Source of the DNA: Azospirillum picis
GTDB lineage: Bacteria; Pseudomonadota; Alphaproteobacteria; Azospirillales; Azospirillaceae
Direction of reading: 5' to 3'
DNA: 64,000 nt
NCBI RefSeq assembly: GCF_017876115.1
Contig: NZ_JAGINO010000018.1
Coordinates: 91,251-155,250 of the forward strand
Part shown: in pieces, positions 42,725-52,019 of the stretch
Numbering within the stretch: position 1 is the first letter of the stretch
Layout: each line of letters begins with the position of its first letter
Notes under the pieces: generated by a model
What the model saw: the letters and a program-made list of their open reading frames with translations, nothing else
What the model was told of the DNA's origin: nothing
The model's database searches: none
Position numbers and translations under genes: made by a program

Positions 42725-44617
42725 ATGGAAGCAAGCATGGACGGGCGGGAGCAGGCGTCGAAGCTGCGGGCGCTCGCGCTGGGGGCGCTGGGGGTCGTCT
42801 ATGGCGACATCGGCACCAGCCCGCTCTACACGCTGCGTGAATGCCTGACCGAGGGAGGCGGCTTTCCGCTGACGCCGGAAGTCATTCTGGGCGTGCTGTC
42901 GCTGATCTTCTGGGCATTGATCATCACGGTGACGGTCAAGTACGTGGTCTTCATCATGCGCGCCGACAACCAGGGCGAGGGCGGCATCCTGGCGCTCACC
43001 GCGCTGGCGCTGCGCGGCATGCGTCCCGGGCACCGGCGCACCGGCATCGTCATGGCGATCGGCGTGATGGGCGCCTCCCTGTTCTACGGAGACAGCCTGA
43101 TCACCCCCGCCATCTCGGTGCTGAGCGCGGTGGAAGGGCTGCATGTCGTGGCACCGGCGCTCGACGACTACGTCATTCCCATCACGCTGGCCATCCTGAT
43201 CGGCCTGTTCGTCCTGCAGCGCTTCGGCACCGAGAAGGTCGGCCGGCTGTTCGGGCCGGTGATGCTGGTCTGGTTCGTCACGCTGGCGGCACTGGGGATC
43301 GGGCAGATTGTGCAATATCCCGGCGTGCTGGGTGCGCTGTGGCCGGGCCATGCGGTGGAGATGCTGTTCGAGCACGGCTGGCACGGCTTCCTGCTGCTGG
43401 GCGCCGTGGTCCTGGCGGTGACCGGGGCCGAGGCGCTCTACGCCGACATGGGCCATTTCGGGCGCAAGCCGATCCGCATCGCCTGGTACGGGCTGGTGCT
43501 GCCGTCGCTCCTGCTCTGCTACTTCGGCCAGGGCGCCCTGCTGCTGCACGAGCCCGAGGCGATCGAGAACCCCTTCTTCCATCTCGCGCCCGAATGGGCG
43601 CAGGTGCCGTTGCTGCTGCTGGCCACCGCCGCCACCATCATCGCCGGGCAGGCGGTGATCTCCGGCGCCTATTCGGTGACGCTGCAGGCGATGCATCTGC
43701 GCTACCTGCCGCGCATGGAGGTGATGCACACCTCCGAGGAGGCGAAGGGGCAGATCTACATGCCGCAGCTCAACTGGCTGCTGCTTGCCGGCGTCCTCGC
43801 ACTGGTGCTGAGCTTCCAAAGCTCCAGCAACCTCGCCGCCGCCTACGGCATCGCGGTCACCGGAACCATGGTCGCCACCACGCTGCTGGCCTACAAGGTG
43901 GCGCGCTCGCTCGGCCGCTGGAAGCTGTGGCAGGCGATCCTGGCGCTGGCGGTGTTCCTGACCGTCGACATGGCGCTGTTCCTGGCCAACCTGGTCAAGG
44001 TCGAGGAGGGCGGCTGGTTCCCGCTGGTGATCGGCGGGCTGGTGTTCCTGCTGATGGCGACCTGGCGGCGCGGGCGCGAACTGGTCCGCCGCCGGCTGGC
44101 CGAGGACGCCCTGCCCTTCGACCTGCTGCTGGAACGGCTGAAGGGGGGATCGGTGCAGCGCGTGCCGGGCACCGCGGTGTTCCTGACCGGCAACCCGCGC
44201 GGCCTGCCGCCGGGGCTGCTGCACAGCATCAAGCACTACAAGGTGCTGCACCAGCGCGTCGTGCTGCTGACCGTCGACATCGAGGACGTGCCGCACGTCC
44301 CCGACGAGCATCGCTTCGAGCTGAAACCGCTGTCGGCGGGATTCTTCCGCCTGATCGTCCATTTCGGCTTCAAGGACGAGCCCGACATCCCCCAGGCGCT
44401 GGAGATCAAGCGAATCCCGGGCCTGCCCTTCGAGCCGATGGAAACCACCTATTTCGTCAGCCGCGAGACGCTGATCCGCAGCCACGGCAAGGTCGGCCTG
44501 CCGCGCTGGCAGGAGCCGCTGTTCATCTTCCTCTCGAAGATGTCGAGCAGCGCATCGGAGTATTTCTGCATCCCGCCCAACCGGGTGGTCGAGCTGGGCA
44601 TGCAACTGGAGATCTAG
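42725..44617 (+). CDS. kup: Low-affinity potassium uptake protein Kup
   Basis: 630 residues with about twelve transmembrane helices and a C-terminal cytoplasmic domain. The signature GALGVVYGDIGTSPLYTLREC is at about 22-42; GASLFYGDSLITPAISVLSAVEG and TGAEALYADMGHFG follow. It brings K+ into the cell with protons across the inner membrane. The ATG at 42725 is selected because the family begins shortly before LGALGVVYGD; upstream frame sequence is not coding-like. Divergent from the GGDEF regulator. Confidence 0.96.
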   Translation: MEASMDGREQASKLRALALGALGVVYGDIGTSPLYTLRECLTEGGGFPLTPEVILGVLSLIFWALIITVTVKYVVFIMRADNQGEGGILALTALALRGMRPGHRRTGIVMAIGVMGASLFYGDSLITPAISVLSAVEGLHVVAPALDDYVIPITLAILIGLFVLQRFGTEKVGRLFGPVMLVWFVTLAALGIGQIVQYPGVLGALWPGHAVEMLFEHGWHGFLLLGAVVLAVTGAEALYADMGHFGRKPIRIAWYGLVLPSLLLCYFGQGALLLHEPEAIENPFFHLAPEWAQVPLLLLATAATIIAGQAVISGAYSVTLQAMHLRYLPRMEVMHTSEEAKGQIYMPQLNWLLLAGVLALVLSFQSSSNLAAAYGIAVTGTMVATTLLAYKVARSLGRWKLWQAILALAVFLTVDMALFLANLVKVEEGGWFPLVIGGLVFLLMATWRRGRELVRRRLAEDALPFDLLLERLKGGSVQRVPGTAVFLTGNPRGLPPGLLHSIKHYKVLHQRVVLLTVDIEDVPHVPDEHRFELKPLSAGFFRLIVHFGFKDEPDIPQALEIKRIPGLPFEPMETTYFVSRETLIRSHGKVGLPRWQEPLFIFLSKMSSSASEYFCIPPNRVVELGMQLEI

Positions 44618-44645
44618 GGGGCGGGCAGGCCGGAAAGGGGGCGAT

Positions 44646-44683
44646 CCGGGCAGGACCGCCGCCGGGGCGGCGGTCCTGCCCGG
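44646..44683. terminator. Bidirectional terminator between kup and a lipoprotein gene
   Basis: A perfect inverted repeat with 18-bp arms and two central bases (begins CCGGGCAGGACCGCC). It lies between two convergent genes and would form a very stable hairpin in either transcript; no T run is present. Confidence 0.75.
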
Positions 44684-44691
44684 TTACCGGA

Positions 44692-45288
44692 TCAGCGCCG
44701 GACCATCGGCGCCAGGTCCTTGCGGATGCCGGCATCGAGCCGGGCGTTCAGGTCTTCCGTCATCCGGCGGGTGATGTCCAGGAAGGTCGCCTCGCGGTCG
44801 GCCAGCGAGATGTTCTCCGGCACCGTGGTGGAGTGGGTGACGGTCGCACGCGTCATGCCGCGGAAGCCGCCGCTGCCGGTATCGGGCACCTCGCCGGTGA
44901 TCTCGACCTCGATGCGCCCGTCGTAGCGCTGGGCCTGGTCGTTGGTGAAATAGCCGGTGACGCCCTTCTTGGTGGGCAGCGCCACCTCGACGATGCTGGC
45001 GTCGCGGATGGTGACGCGGACGCGGCCCGGACCGCCAGCGGCCTGCAGCCGCTCCGTCGCCCAGCGCCGCACGGCTTCGGCCGGCGGCACCGCCGACCGG
45101 TTTTCCACATGCGTGCCGCCGACCGGGCGATAGGCGTCGACCACGTCGACCGTCCCGGCATTCAGCACGATCGGCCCGAAGTTCGAGAAGTCGATCTGCC
45201 GGGGGGAGGGACGCGGCGGCGCGCTCTGGCAAGCGGCGAGCAGCAGGGTGGCCATTCCGGCGGCAAGGGCGAGGCGGCGGGACAGCAT
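44692..45288 (-). CDS. Lipoprotein of unknown function
   Basis: 198 residues. The signal peptide ends in LAAC (Cys20). The mature part has a beta-rich pattern (VRVTIRDASIVEVALP, RYDGRIEVEITGEV) and ends in a charged helix (ATFLDITRRMTEDLNARLDAGI). Similar lipoproteins occur in alphaproteobacteria without assigned function. GGAG precedes the ATG. It lies downstream of hslO on the same strand, separated by a strong hairpin. Confidence 0.75.
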   Translation of the reverse strand: MLSRRLALAAGMATLLLAACQSAPPRPSPRQIDFSNFGPIVLNAGTVDVVDAYRPVGGTHVENRSAVPPAEAVRRWATERLQAAGGPGRVRVTIRDASIVEVALPTKKGVTGYFTNDQAQRYDGRIEVEITGEVPDTGSGGFRGMTRATVTHSTTVPENISLADREATFLDITRRMTEDLNARLDAGIRKDLAPMVRR

Positions 45289-45318
45289 GGAGGCTCCGGT
45301 TGGGGATGGACAAGGAAA

Positions 45319-45346
45319 GGGGGCGCGGCGCGGACGCCGCGCCCCC
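45319..45346. terminator. Hairpin between hslO and the lipoprotein gene
   Basis: A perfect 12-bp GC stem (GGGGGCGCGGCG with CGCCGCGCCCCC, loop cgga). It lies after the hslO stop on the minus strand and likely terminates or processes that transcript. Confidence 0.6.
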
Positions 45347-45381
45347 CGATGAACGCGCTGGGACCGGCCCCTATTCCTCCG

Positions 45382-46323
45382 TCAGGAGGCGGGACCATAC
45401 ACGCGGTCGAGATCCGCGTCGGTGAAATAGTATCCGGTCGAGCAGAACTGGCAGGTGACCTCGACCCGGCCATCGTCGATCTTCAACTCCTGCACCTCTT
45501 CGCGGGGCAGGCTGCGCAGCATGTTCTCCACCCGCTCGCGCGAGCAGCGGCAGCCGAAGCGCAGGGCGTGGCCGTCATAGACCCGCACGCCGTCCTCGTG
45601 GAACAGGCGATAGAGCAGATCGGCGGCCGGCAGGTCGGTCGACAGCAACTCGTCGCCGGAGACGCTGGCCATTAGCGCCATGGCCCGGCGCCAGTCGTCC
45701 TCGTTGTCCGACGCGACCAGCCCCTGTTCCTGGGGCAGGCGCTGGACCATGATGCCGCCGGTCCGCCAGGGACCGAAGGAGCCGTCCGGCATCACGGCGC
45801 GGTCGACCGACACGGTCAGGCCGGTGTCGATCTGCTCCGATTGGCGGAAGTAATGCTGGACGCAGTCGGTCAGCGTCTTGCCGTACAGCTCGACGATGCC
45901 CTGGTAACGGTCGGTGTCGGAGCCCTGGTCCACGGTGAAGGCGATGTAGCCCTTGCCGAGCAGCGCCGCGGCCGGGGCAATGTCCACGTCCCGCTCGGCC
46001 TTGGCCAGCGCCTCGGGATCGAACTGGGCATAGGCGCGCACGTCGCCGACCGAGGTGACGTCGGCCACCATCAGGCGGATCGGCCCGTCGCCCTTGGTCT
46101 GGAGCGTGAAGATGCCTTCGTATTTCAGCATGCTGGCGAGCAGCACGGCCAGCGTCGCCGTCTCCGCCAGGAAGCGGGCGACGGTGGGCGGATAATCGTG
46201 GCGGGTCAGGATCTCGTCGATGGCCGGTCCCAGCTTGACGACGCGGCCGCGCAGGCGCGACGCCTCGATCTGGAACGGCAGGACGAAATCATCGGTGAGC
46301 GGGCGGACGGACGGATCGTCCAT
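45382..46323 (-). CDS. hslO: Redox-regulated chaperone Hsp33
   Basis: 313 residues. The N-terminal chaperone domain includes TLAVLLASMLKYEG, GPIRLMVADVT and SDTDRYQGIVEL. The C-terminal zinc switch has four cysteines: CRCS in RFGCRCSRERVENML and CQFC in VTCQFCSTGY. Oxidation releases zinc and activates holdase activity under oxidative and heat stress. It is downstream of argD-argF on the same strand, separated by a large GC-rich inverted element. Confidence 0.95.
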   Translation of the reverse strand: MDDPSVRPLTDDFVLPFQIEASRLRGRVVKLGPAIDEILTRHDYPPTVARFLAETATLAVLLASMLKYEGIFTLQTKGDGPIRLMVADVTSVGDVRAYAQFDPEALAKAERDVDIAPAAALLGKGYIAFTVDQGSDTDRYQGIVELYGKTLTDCVQHYFRQSEQIDTGLTVSVDRAVMPDGSFGPWRTGGIMVQRLPQEQGLVASDNEDDWRRAMALMASVSGDELLSTDLPAADLLYRLFHEDGVRVYDGHALRFGCRCSRERVENMLRSLPREEVQELKIDDGRVEVTCQFCSTGYYFTDADLDRVYGPAS

Positions 46324-46446
46324 AGGGCGGATTCCTTAAGACAGAGACCGGCGATGCAGGCGTAGGCCGCAAGATCGGGGCTGGCGAGAGCCGAATCAAG
46401 GCAGGCAGGGCACCCATGCGCGGTGTCGCCTGTCGTGTCGCGGGCG

Positions 46447-46560
46447 TTTTGCCCCCACCTGACCGTCCCCGCGGGGCGGGGGAGGGACTGCCGCCGCCCC
46501 TCCAAACAAGCCCTTGTCCCCTCCCCCGCCCCGCGGGGGAGGGTTGGGGAGGGGGCAAAA
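46447..46560. repeat. MITE-like element made of two inverted GC-rich units
   Basis: 114 bp bounded by ttttgccccc at the left and gggggcaaaa at the right. Each half contains a CCCTCCCCCGC-type hairpin, and the halves are imperfect reverse complements of each other. The left half matches the single unit at 15340-15376 (leader cccccacc-tgacc and the stem). It looks like a paired REP/BIME or small MITE. No transposase is present. Confidence 0.7.
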
Positions 46561-46562
46561 CC

Positions 46563-47504
46563 TCAGTCCAGCACGCCCATGCACCAGCCGAGGATGGCCT
46601 TCTGGGCATGCAGGCGGTTCTCCGCCTCGTCCCAGACCACCGAGTGGCGGCCGTCGATCACGCCGTCGGTCACCTCCTCGTTGCGGTGGGCCGGCAGGCA
46701 ATGCATGAACAGCGCCTCGGAATGGGCATGCGCCATCAGCGCCTCGTTCACCTGATAGGGGGCGAGGATGGCGGTGCGCTCGTCCACGTCGGTGTTGTGC
46801 ATCGAGGCCCAGGCGTCGGTGATGACGCATTCCGCCCCGCGCACCGCCTCTTCCGGCGATTCGGTGAGGACCAGACGGCCGCTGCCCTCGCGCTCCGCCC
46901 AGGCCAGCAGCTCCGGCGACGGGCCATAGACGCCGGGGCAGGCCAGGCGCAGCTCGAAGCCGAAGCGGACGGCGGCATGGGCCCAACTGACCGCGACGTT
47001 GTTGCAGTCGCCGATCCAGGCGATGGTCCGGCCGTTGATCGGACCACGATGCTCCTCGAAGGTCATCAGGTCGGCCATGATCTGGCAGGGGTGGGTCTGG
47101 TCGGTCAGGCCGTTGATGATGGGAACGCTGGCATGGGCGGCCAGTTCGTGCACGCGCTCCTCGCCGGTGGTGCGGACCATCACCGCGTCGACGAAGCGCG
47201 ACAGCACGCGGGCGGTGTCGCCGATGGTCTCGCCGCGGCCGAGCTGCATGTCGTCGGGCTTGAGCACCACGACGTTGCCGCCGAACTGCTGCATGCCGAC
47301 CTCGAACGACACGCGGGTGCGGGTCGAGGGCTTCTCGAAGATCAGGGCCAGCGCGCGGCCGGCCAGCAGGGTCGAATGGGCCAGCCGGTCCTTCTTCAGG
47401 TCGGCCTTGATGCGGACGGCATGGTCGAGCAGGCGGCGCAGGGTGGCGCCGTCCATCCGGTCGATGTCGAGGAAATGCCGAACAGTGTTATCGCCGCCGC
47501 TCAT
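46563..47504 (-). CDS. argF: Ornithine carbamoyltransferase
   Basis: 313 residues, standard. The carbamoyl phosphate loop is KPSTRTRVSFEVG, with HPCQIMADL and the ornithine-binding HCLPAHRNEEVTD. It converts ornithine and carbamoyl phosphate to citrulline in arginine synthesis. The ATG at 47504 overlaps the argD stop (ATGA), so translation is coupled. Confidence 0.97.
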   Translation of the reverse strand: MSGGDNTVRHFLDIDRMDGATLRRLLDHAVRIKADLKKDRLAHSTLLAGRALALIFEKPSTRTRVSFEVGMQQFGGNVVVLKPDDMQLGRGETIGDTARVLSRFVDAVMVRTTGEERVHELAAHASVPIINGLTDQTHPCQIMADLMTFEEHRGPINGRTIAWIGDCNNVAVSWAHAAVRFGFELRLACPGVYGPSPELLAWAEREGSGRLVLTESPEEAVRGAECVITDAWASMHNTDVDERTAILAPYQVNEALMAHAHSEALFMHCLPAHRNEEVTDGVIDGRHSVVWDEAENRLHAQKAILGWCMGVLD

Positions 47505-48673
47505 CCCACGCACTCCTGCGCCGTCCGGTCGAGAATCCCGACGGCCTCATCCACTTCGGCGTCGCCGATGTTCAGGGGCGGCAGCAGCCGCACCACATTG
47601 TCGCCGGCCGGGACCGACAGCAGGCCGTTGGCGCGCAGCTTCGCCACCACCTCGCCCACCGGCTGGCCGAGCTTCAGGCCCAGCATCAGGCCCTGGCCGC
47701 GCAGCTCCAGGAACATCGACGGATTCTTGGCGATCAGCGCCTCAAGGCGGCCGCGCAGGGTGTTCGAGGTCTTCTGGACCGTGTCCAGGAAGCCCGGCGC
47801 CAGCATGACGTCCAGCACCGCGTTGCCGACGGCGGTGGCCAGCGGGTTGCCGCCATAGGTCGAGCCGTGGGTGCCGACGGTCATGCCCGACGCCGCACGC
47901 TCGGTCGCGAGGCAGGCGCCGAGCGGGAAGCCGCCGCCGATGCCCTTGGCGACGCACATGACGTCGGGGGTGATGCCGGCCCATTCATGGGCGAACAGCT
48001 TGCCGGTGCGGCCCATGCCGCACTGGATCTCGTCCAGGAACAGCAGCAGGCCATGCTCGTCGCACAGCGCGCGCAGGCCGCGCAGGAACTCCACCGAGCC
48101 GGCGCGGATGCCGCCCTCGCCCTGGATCGGCTCGACGCAGATGCCGCCGGTGGCAGGCGTGATGGCGGCGCGCACGGCGTCCAGATCGCCGAAGGGCACC
48201 TGGTCGAAGCCGTCGAGCAGCGGGTCGAAGCCGTGGATCAGCTTCTCCTGCTTGGCGGCCGAGATGGCGCCCAGCGTGCGGCCGTGGAAGGCCTGCTCGA
48301 AGGTGATGATGCGGTTCTTCTGCGGGTTGCCGGATTCATAATGGTACTTGCGGATCGCCTTGGCGCCGCATTCCCACGCTTCCGCACCGGAGTTGGTGAA
48401 GAAGACGGTGTCGGCGAAGGTCACCTCGGTCAGGCGCTTGCCCAGGCTCTCCTGCCCGGCGACCCGGAACAGATTGGAGGTATGCCACAGCTTCCTCGCC
48501 TGCTCGGCCAGCTTCTCGACCAGATAGGGATGCGCGTGACCCAGGGCGTTCACCGCGACGCCGGCGGCGAAATCGAGGAATCGTCGCCCGTCGGTCGCGT
48601 ACAGATACGGACCTTCACCGCGCTCGAACACGACGTCGGCGCGGGCGTATGTGGGCATAACGACGGGGATCAC
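47501..48673 (-). CDS. argD: Acetylornithine aminotransferase
   Basis: 390 residues, class III PLP aminotransferase. It starts VIPVVMPTYARADVVFERGEG; the PLP-lysine is in VMCVAKGIGGGFPLGA; FTNSGAEAWECGAKA binds the phosphate. It makes N-acetylornithine in arginine synthesis and may also act on succinyl-diaminopimelate precursors. The GTG start at 48673 is favoured by GGGAG 9 bases upstream and by homologous N-termini; the ATG at 48658 is the alternative. Operon with argF. Confidence 0.95.
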   Translation of the reverse strand: MIPVVMPTYARADVVFERGEGPYLYATDGRRFLDFAAGVAVNALGHAHPYLVEKLAEQARKLWHTSNLFRVAGQESLGKRLTEVTFADTVFFTNSGAEAWECGAKAIRKYHYESGNPQKNRIITFEQAFHGRTLGAISAAKQEKLIHGFDPLLDGFDQVPFGDLDAVRAAITPATGGICVEPIQGEGGIRAGSVEFLRGLRALCDEHGLLLFLDEIQCGMGRTGKLFAHEWAGITPDVMCVAKGIGGGFPLGACLATERAASGMTVGTHGSTYGGNPLATAVGNAVLDVMLAPGFLDTVQKTSNTLRGRLEALIAKNPSMFLELRGQGLMLGLKLGQPVGEVVAKLRANGLLSVPAGDNVVRLLPPLNIGDAEVDEAVGILDRTAQECVG

Positions 48674-48798
48674 GGCTTTGGTCTCCCAAAAAAGGAAAAG
48701 CCGGCGGCCAAGGCTGGCCGCCGGGAAGGGCAAATATCCGGAGATTGAAGGGTTCTGTCAACGGACAGGTCGGAAAAGTCCCTGCTTCGGCGGCTCTT

Positions 48799-49602
48799 TT
48801 ACGCCTTCAGCTTGTACCCGGTCTTGAACATGCGCCAGGCCAGCCACCAAAGACCGGCATTCACGCCCAGCATCACCGCCACGCCCAGCCAGCGCGACCC
48901 GTCCGACGTGCCGACGAAGCCGTAGCGGAAGCCGTCGATCATGTAGAAGAAGGGATCGAAGTGGGCGACCCACCAGAAGATCTCCGGCAGGGTGTCGACC
49001 GAATAGAAGGTGCCGGACAGGAAGGACAGCGGCGTCACCACGAAATTCGTCACCGCGGCGATGTTGTCGAACTTCTCCGACCAGACGCCGCCGACCAGCC
49101 CCAGCAGCGACAGCAGCATCGAGGCCATGACGGCGTGGAACAGCACGAATCCCGGATGCGGCATATGCAGCGGGATCACCGCCCAGATGGCGAGCCCGGT
49201 GACCAGCCCGACGACGATGCCGCGGGTGACGCCGCCGAAGACGAAGCCGCTGACCAGCTCCATCGGCGACAGCGGCGGCATCAGGATGTCGACGATGTTG
49301 CCCTGCACCTTGGCGATCACCACCGACGAGGAGGTGTTGGCGAAGGCGTTCTGCACCATCGCCATCATGATCAGGCCGGGAGCGAGGAATTCCAGGTAGG
49401 GCACAGATCCGACCATCCGCACCGCCGAGCCCAGCGACAGGGCGAACACCGCGTAGTAGAGCAGCGTCGTCACCACCGGCGCCCAGACCGTCTGCTGGTG
49501 CACCTTGATGAAGCGCCGCACCTCGCGTGCATAGAGCGTCCACAGGCCGATCCAGTTGACGGAACCGACGTTGCGCGGCATGGGAGGAAGGGGGAGGGTC
49601 AT
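48799..49602 (-). CDS. ABC-2 type transporter permease
   Basis: 267 residues with six transmembrane helices. The block LEFLAPGLIMMAMVQNAFANTSSSVVIAKVQGNIVD and the late SGTFYSVDTLPEIF are typical of ABC-2 export permeases (YadH/NodJ-like). It needs a separate ATPase subunit, which is not adjacent in this window; the ATPase may be encoded elsewhere. The substrate is unknown. The ATG at 49602 is preceded by a purine-rich site. Confidence 0.9.
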   Translation of the reverse strand: MTLPLPPMPRNVGSVNWIGLWTLYAREVRRFIKVHQQTVWAPVVTTLLYYAVFALSLGSAVRMVGSVPYLEFLAPGLIMMAMVQNAFANTSSSVVIAKVQGNIVDILMPPLSPMELVSGFVFGGVTRGIVVGLVTGLAIWAVIPLHMPHPGFVLFHAVMASMLLSLLGLVGGVWSEKFDNIAAVTNFVVTPLSFLSGTFYSVDTLPEIFWWVAHFDPFFYMIDGFRYGFVGTSDGSRWLGVAVMLGVNAGLWWLAWRMFKTGYKLKA

Positions 49603-49732
49603 CGCGTCACGATCTGCCTTTGAAGCTCGCAGTGCTGCGGGGCCGGGCGGGCCGGCGGCGCGCCACCGGAAGAGTGCCGGACTGTACGTGTCCCCTGCCC
49701 GTCCGACAACAGCCGCCACCGAAGGGACTGCC

Positions 49733-50317
49733 ATGAACGCCGCCGATAAGCGTACGCCGGACCCGGCGCGCAAGCCGCCGAAGCGCGTGACGCCGCAGTA
49801 TCTGGAGAACGCGGCGCTGCACTATCTGGAGCGCTTCGCCAGTTCCACCGCCAACCTGCGCCGGGTGCTGATGCGCAAGGTCGCCCGCTCGGCCGAGGCG
49901 CACGGCACCGACCGGGAGGAGGGCGCGCGCTGGGTCGAGGAGTTGCTGGCGCGCTATGTCCGCAGCGGGCTGCTGAACGACGAGACCTATGCCCGCATGC
50001 GCACGGAGAGCCTGCACCGCCGCGGCGCCTCGACCCGGCTGATCGCCCAGAAGCTGGCCGGGAAGGGGATCGGCCGCGACGAGGCGGCACGGGCGCTGGA
50101 CAGCCTGCGCGAGGATGTCGGGCCCGACCTCGACCTGTCAGCGGCGCTTGCCCTGGCGAAACGGCGCCGGCTGGGACCCTACCGCCGGCCCGACCAGCGC
50201 GCGGCGCAGCGGGAGAAGGACATGGCGGCTCTGGGGCGGGCTGGCTTCGGCTACGAGATCGCCCGGCGGGTGGTGGATGCCGACGATCCGGACGAACTGC
50301 TGGGCGGGGACGGCTGA
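49733..50317 (+). CDS. recX: RecX regulatory protein
   Basis: 194 residues of three-helix RecX repeats: LENAALHYLERFASSTANLRRVLMRKV, then NDETYARMRTESLHRRGASTRLIAQKLAGKGI and GPYRRPDQRAAQREKDMAALGRAGFGYEIARRVV. RecX modulates RecA filaments. recA itself is not in the window. The start is set by the conserved YLENAALHYL block and a purine-rich site upstream. Divergent from the ABC-2 permease. Confidence 0.88.
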   Translation: MNAADKRTPDPARKPPKRVTPQYLENAALHYLERFASSTANLRRVLMRKVARSAEAHGTDREEGARWVEELLARYVRSGLLNDETYARMRTESLHRRGASTRLIAQKLAGKGIGRDEAARALDSLREDVGPDLDLSAALALAKRRRLGPYRRPDQRAAQREKDMAALGRAGFGYEIARRVVDADDPDELLGGDG

Positions 50318-50393
50318 GCCTCCGCCGCGATTCCCGCAAGGACGGGGCCGTCGGGCGGGAAGAGGGCGTTGTCCGGCCGCAAAAACGACGAAA

Positions 50394-50421
50394 CGCGCGG
50401 CCTCCTTTCGGATGCCGCGCG
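50394..50421. terminator. Hairpin between recX and rpmB
   Basis: CGCGCGGC and GCCGCGCG form an 8-bp stem around a 12-base loop, 77 bp after the recX stop. It lies between two convergent genes and may serve both; there is no T run. Confidence 0.45.
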
Positions 50422-50533
50422 CCGCTCTCTACCGGGAGTCGGATTCGTCCTGTACGCGTCTTATCTTCTCATCGGCGGAACGGCTGGCCGTCCCGCCTCA
50501 GCACACCAAACGCGCCCCAGATCGGGGAAGCGG

Positions 50534-50833
50534 TCAGGCTGCGGCCTGCTGCTTCTCCTGCGCCTTCGCAATGCGGCGCTTCAGGCGGCGGACCTCAAGG
50601 CTCAGCACCGCGTCCTTCGCATCGAGCAGGAAGGCGTCGAGGCCGCCCTTGTGCTCGATCGAACGGATGGCGTTGACCGAGAGGCGCAGACGCACCAACT
50701 GGCCCAGGGAGTCGCTCAGCAGCGAAGTCTCCTGCAGGTTCGGCTGGAAGCGGCGGCGATTCTTGTTGTTGGCGTGGCTGACGTTGTTGCCAAACTGCGT
50801 GCCCTTGCCGGTCACGGAGCACCGACGTGCCAT
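50534..50833 (-). CDS. rpmB: 50S ribosomal protein L28
   Basis: 99 residues. It starts MARRCSVTGKGTQFGNNVSHANNKNRRRF and continues with NLQETSLLSDSLGQLVRLRLSVNAIRSIEHKGGLDAFL, clear L28. The C-terminal extension (RRLKRRIAKAQEKQQAAA) is usual in alphaproteobacteria. It stands alone. A sigma-70-like promoter lies just upstream. Confidence 0.97.
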   Translation of the reverse strand: MARRCSVTGKGTQFGNNVSHANNKNRRRFQPNLQETSLLSDSLGQLVRLRLSVNAIRSIEHKGGLDAFLLDAKDAVLSLEVRRLKRRIAKAQEKQQAAA

Positions 50834-50900
50834 CGGACTGATCCTTTATTTTAGCAAATGAAACCCGGTAACGGACGGCCTGCCGCCCGAAGGAGGCCGC

Positions 50901-50930
50901 TATATAGTCGAACAAAACCGTCGTCGTCAA
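50901..50930 (-). promoter_or_regulatory. Sigma-70-like promoter of rpmB
   Basis: On the minus strand TTGACG (50925-50930) and TATATA (50901-50906) are 18 bases apart, or 17 if the -10 is read one base earlier. The region is unusually AT-rich for this window. The -10 element is 68 bp upstream of the rpmB start. Confidence 0.7.
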
Positions 50931-51071
50931 GCCGGGATCCGCGAGGAAACCATCAAAAGCCCGAGTCGTCGCGGCGGGCCGCGAGTCGAAGCGCGGCGGC
51001 CTCTTCGAACTGGTGAAGAGACGCGCCTTGCCTTCGTCTTGTCCGGCCGCCGCTCAGTTCACGGAAGGGGG

Positions 51072-51818
51072 TCAGTTCAGGCTGGTGGGGGCCTTCGCCG
51101 GCTTGGCGCTGCGCCGCGGCGCCGGCTTGGCGTCGGCCTTGGCGGCCGGGACCTTGACGGCGGCCGCGAGCGCGGCGGGGATGGGCGCGGCGGCGGGGGA
51201 GGCGGCAGGGGCGATGGCGGCGGGAGCGGTGGCCTTCTCGGCCTCGATCGCCTCCACCAGCTTGCTCACCGGCACTTCGACCGGCTCGGCCGCAACGGCG
51301 GTGGCGACCGGAGCGATGTCGGCAACCGTCGCCGGCACCGCCGGTTCGGCGGCAGCGGCATTGACCATGGCATCGGCTGCCGGAGCTTCAGGGGCCTCGG
51401 CCTTCGGGGCAGCGGCTTGCGAAACGGCGGCTTGCGAAACGGGGGCTTCCGAAACAGGCGCGGCAGGCGGAACGGGCTTGGCCGGCAGCGGCAGCGCGGT
51501 GATCTCCGCGGCGATCTTGGCGGAGACGTCCAGGAAATCCTGCACGCCCTCGGTCACCCGCGCCTGGGTGGTGGAGAGCCAGTCGCGCTGCAGGGCCGCG
51601 AGGTCGGCGGCGTTGCGCGCCTTGCCCAGGCCGGCGGCGAGGCGGCTCGCGTCGTTCACCGAGGCGGTCACGCTCTCGAACCAGCGCCGGTAGCCGTCCT
51701 GCATCAGGCTGACGACGCGGGCGGACTTGGCCGTCGTGGTCTCGGTGTTGGTCTTGGCGAGCGAACCGGCCTGCGCGAACATGGAAAGGACGCTGGCGGG
51801 GGTCGGCTGAGCGGTCAT
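51072..51818 (-). CDS. Phasin-family protein with long Ala/Pro-rich tail
   Basis: 248 residues. Residues 1-115 are the helical phasin domain (LMQDGYRRWFESVTASVNDASRLAAG, LAALQRDWLSTTQARVTEGVQDFLDVS). Residues 118-248 are a low-complexity Ala/Pro/Glu region ending in a Lys-rich PAKAPTSLN tail, similar to the histone-like tails of PHB granule proteins such as PhaF. It probably coats polyhydroxybutyrate granules and may bind DNA through the basic tail (inference). Single gene. Confidence 0.85.
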   Translation of the reverse strand: MTAQPTPASVLSMFAQAGSLAKTNTETTTAKSARVVSLMQDGYRRWFESVTASVNDASRLAAGLGKARNAADLAALQRDWLSTTQARVTEGVQDFLDVSAKIAAEITALPLPAKPVPPAAPVSEAPVSQAAVSQAAAPKAEAPEAPAADAMVNAAAAEPAVPATVADIAPVATAVAAEPVEVPVSKLVEAIEAEKATAPAAIAPAASPAAAPIPAALAAAVKVPAAKADAKPAPRRSAKPAKAPTSLN

Positions 51819-52019
51819 GGCGTTGTCTCCCGTGGATCAAGGCGGTTGGCGGAAACGGAAAGGCCGCTCCGGCTTAACCCCAGGAGACTGCGGGCACCCC
51901 GGCCCAAGCGTCGTTACCGGCATCGGTTGCAAGACGCCCCTTTCCCGCCCGATTCAAAATATCCCCAATGGCCGGTGCGGCGCAACGGTTTTGTTGCGGT
52001 GCAGCATAAGCTGTTCGGA

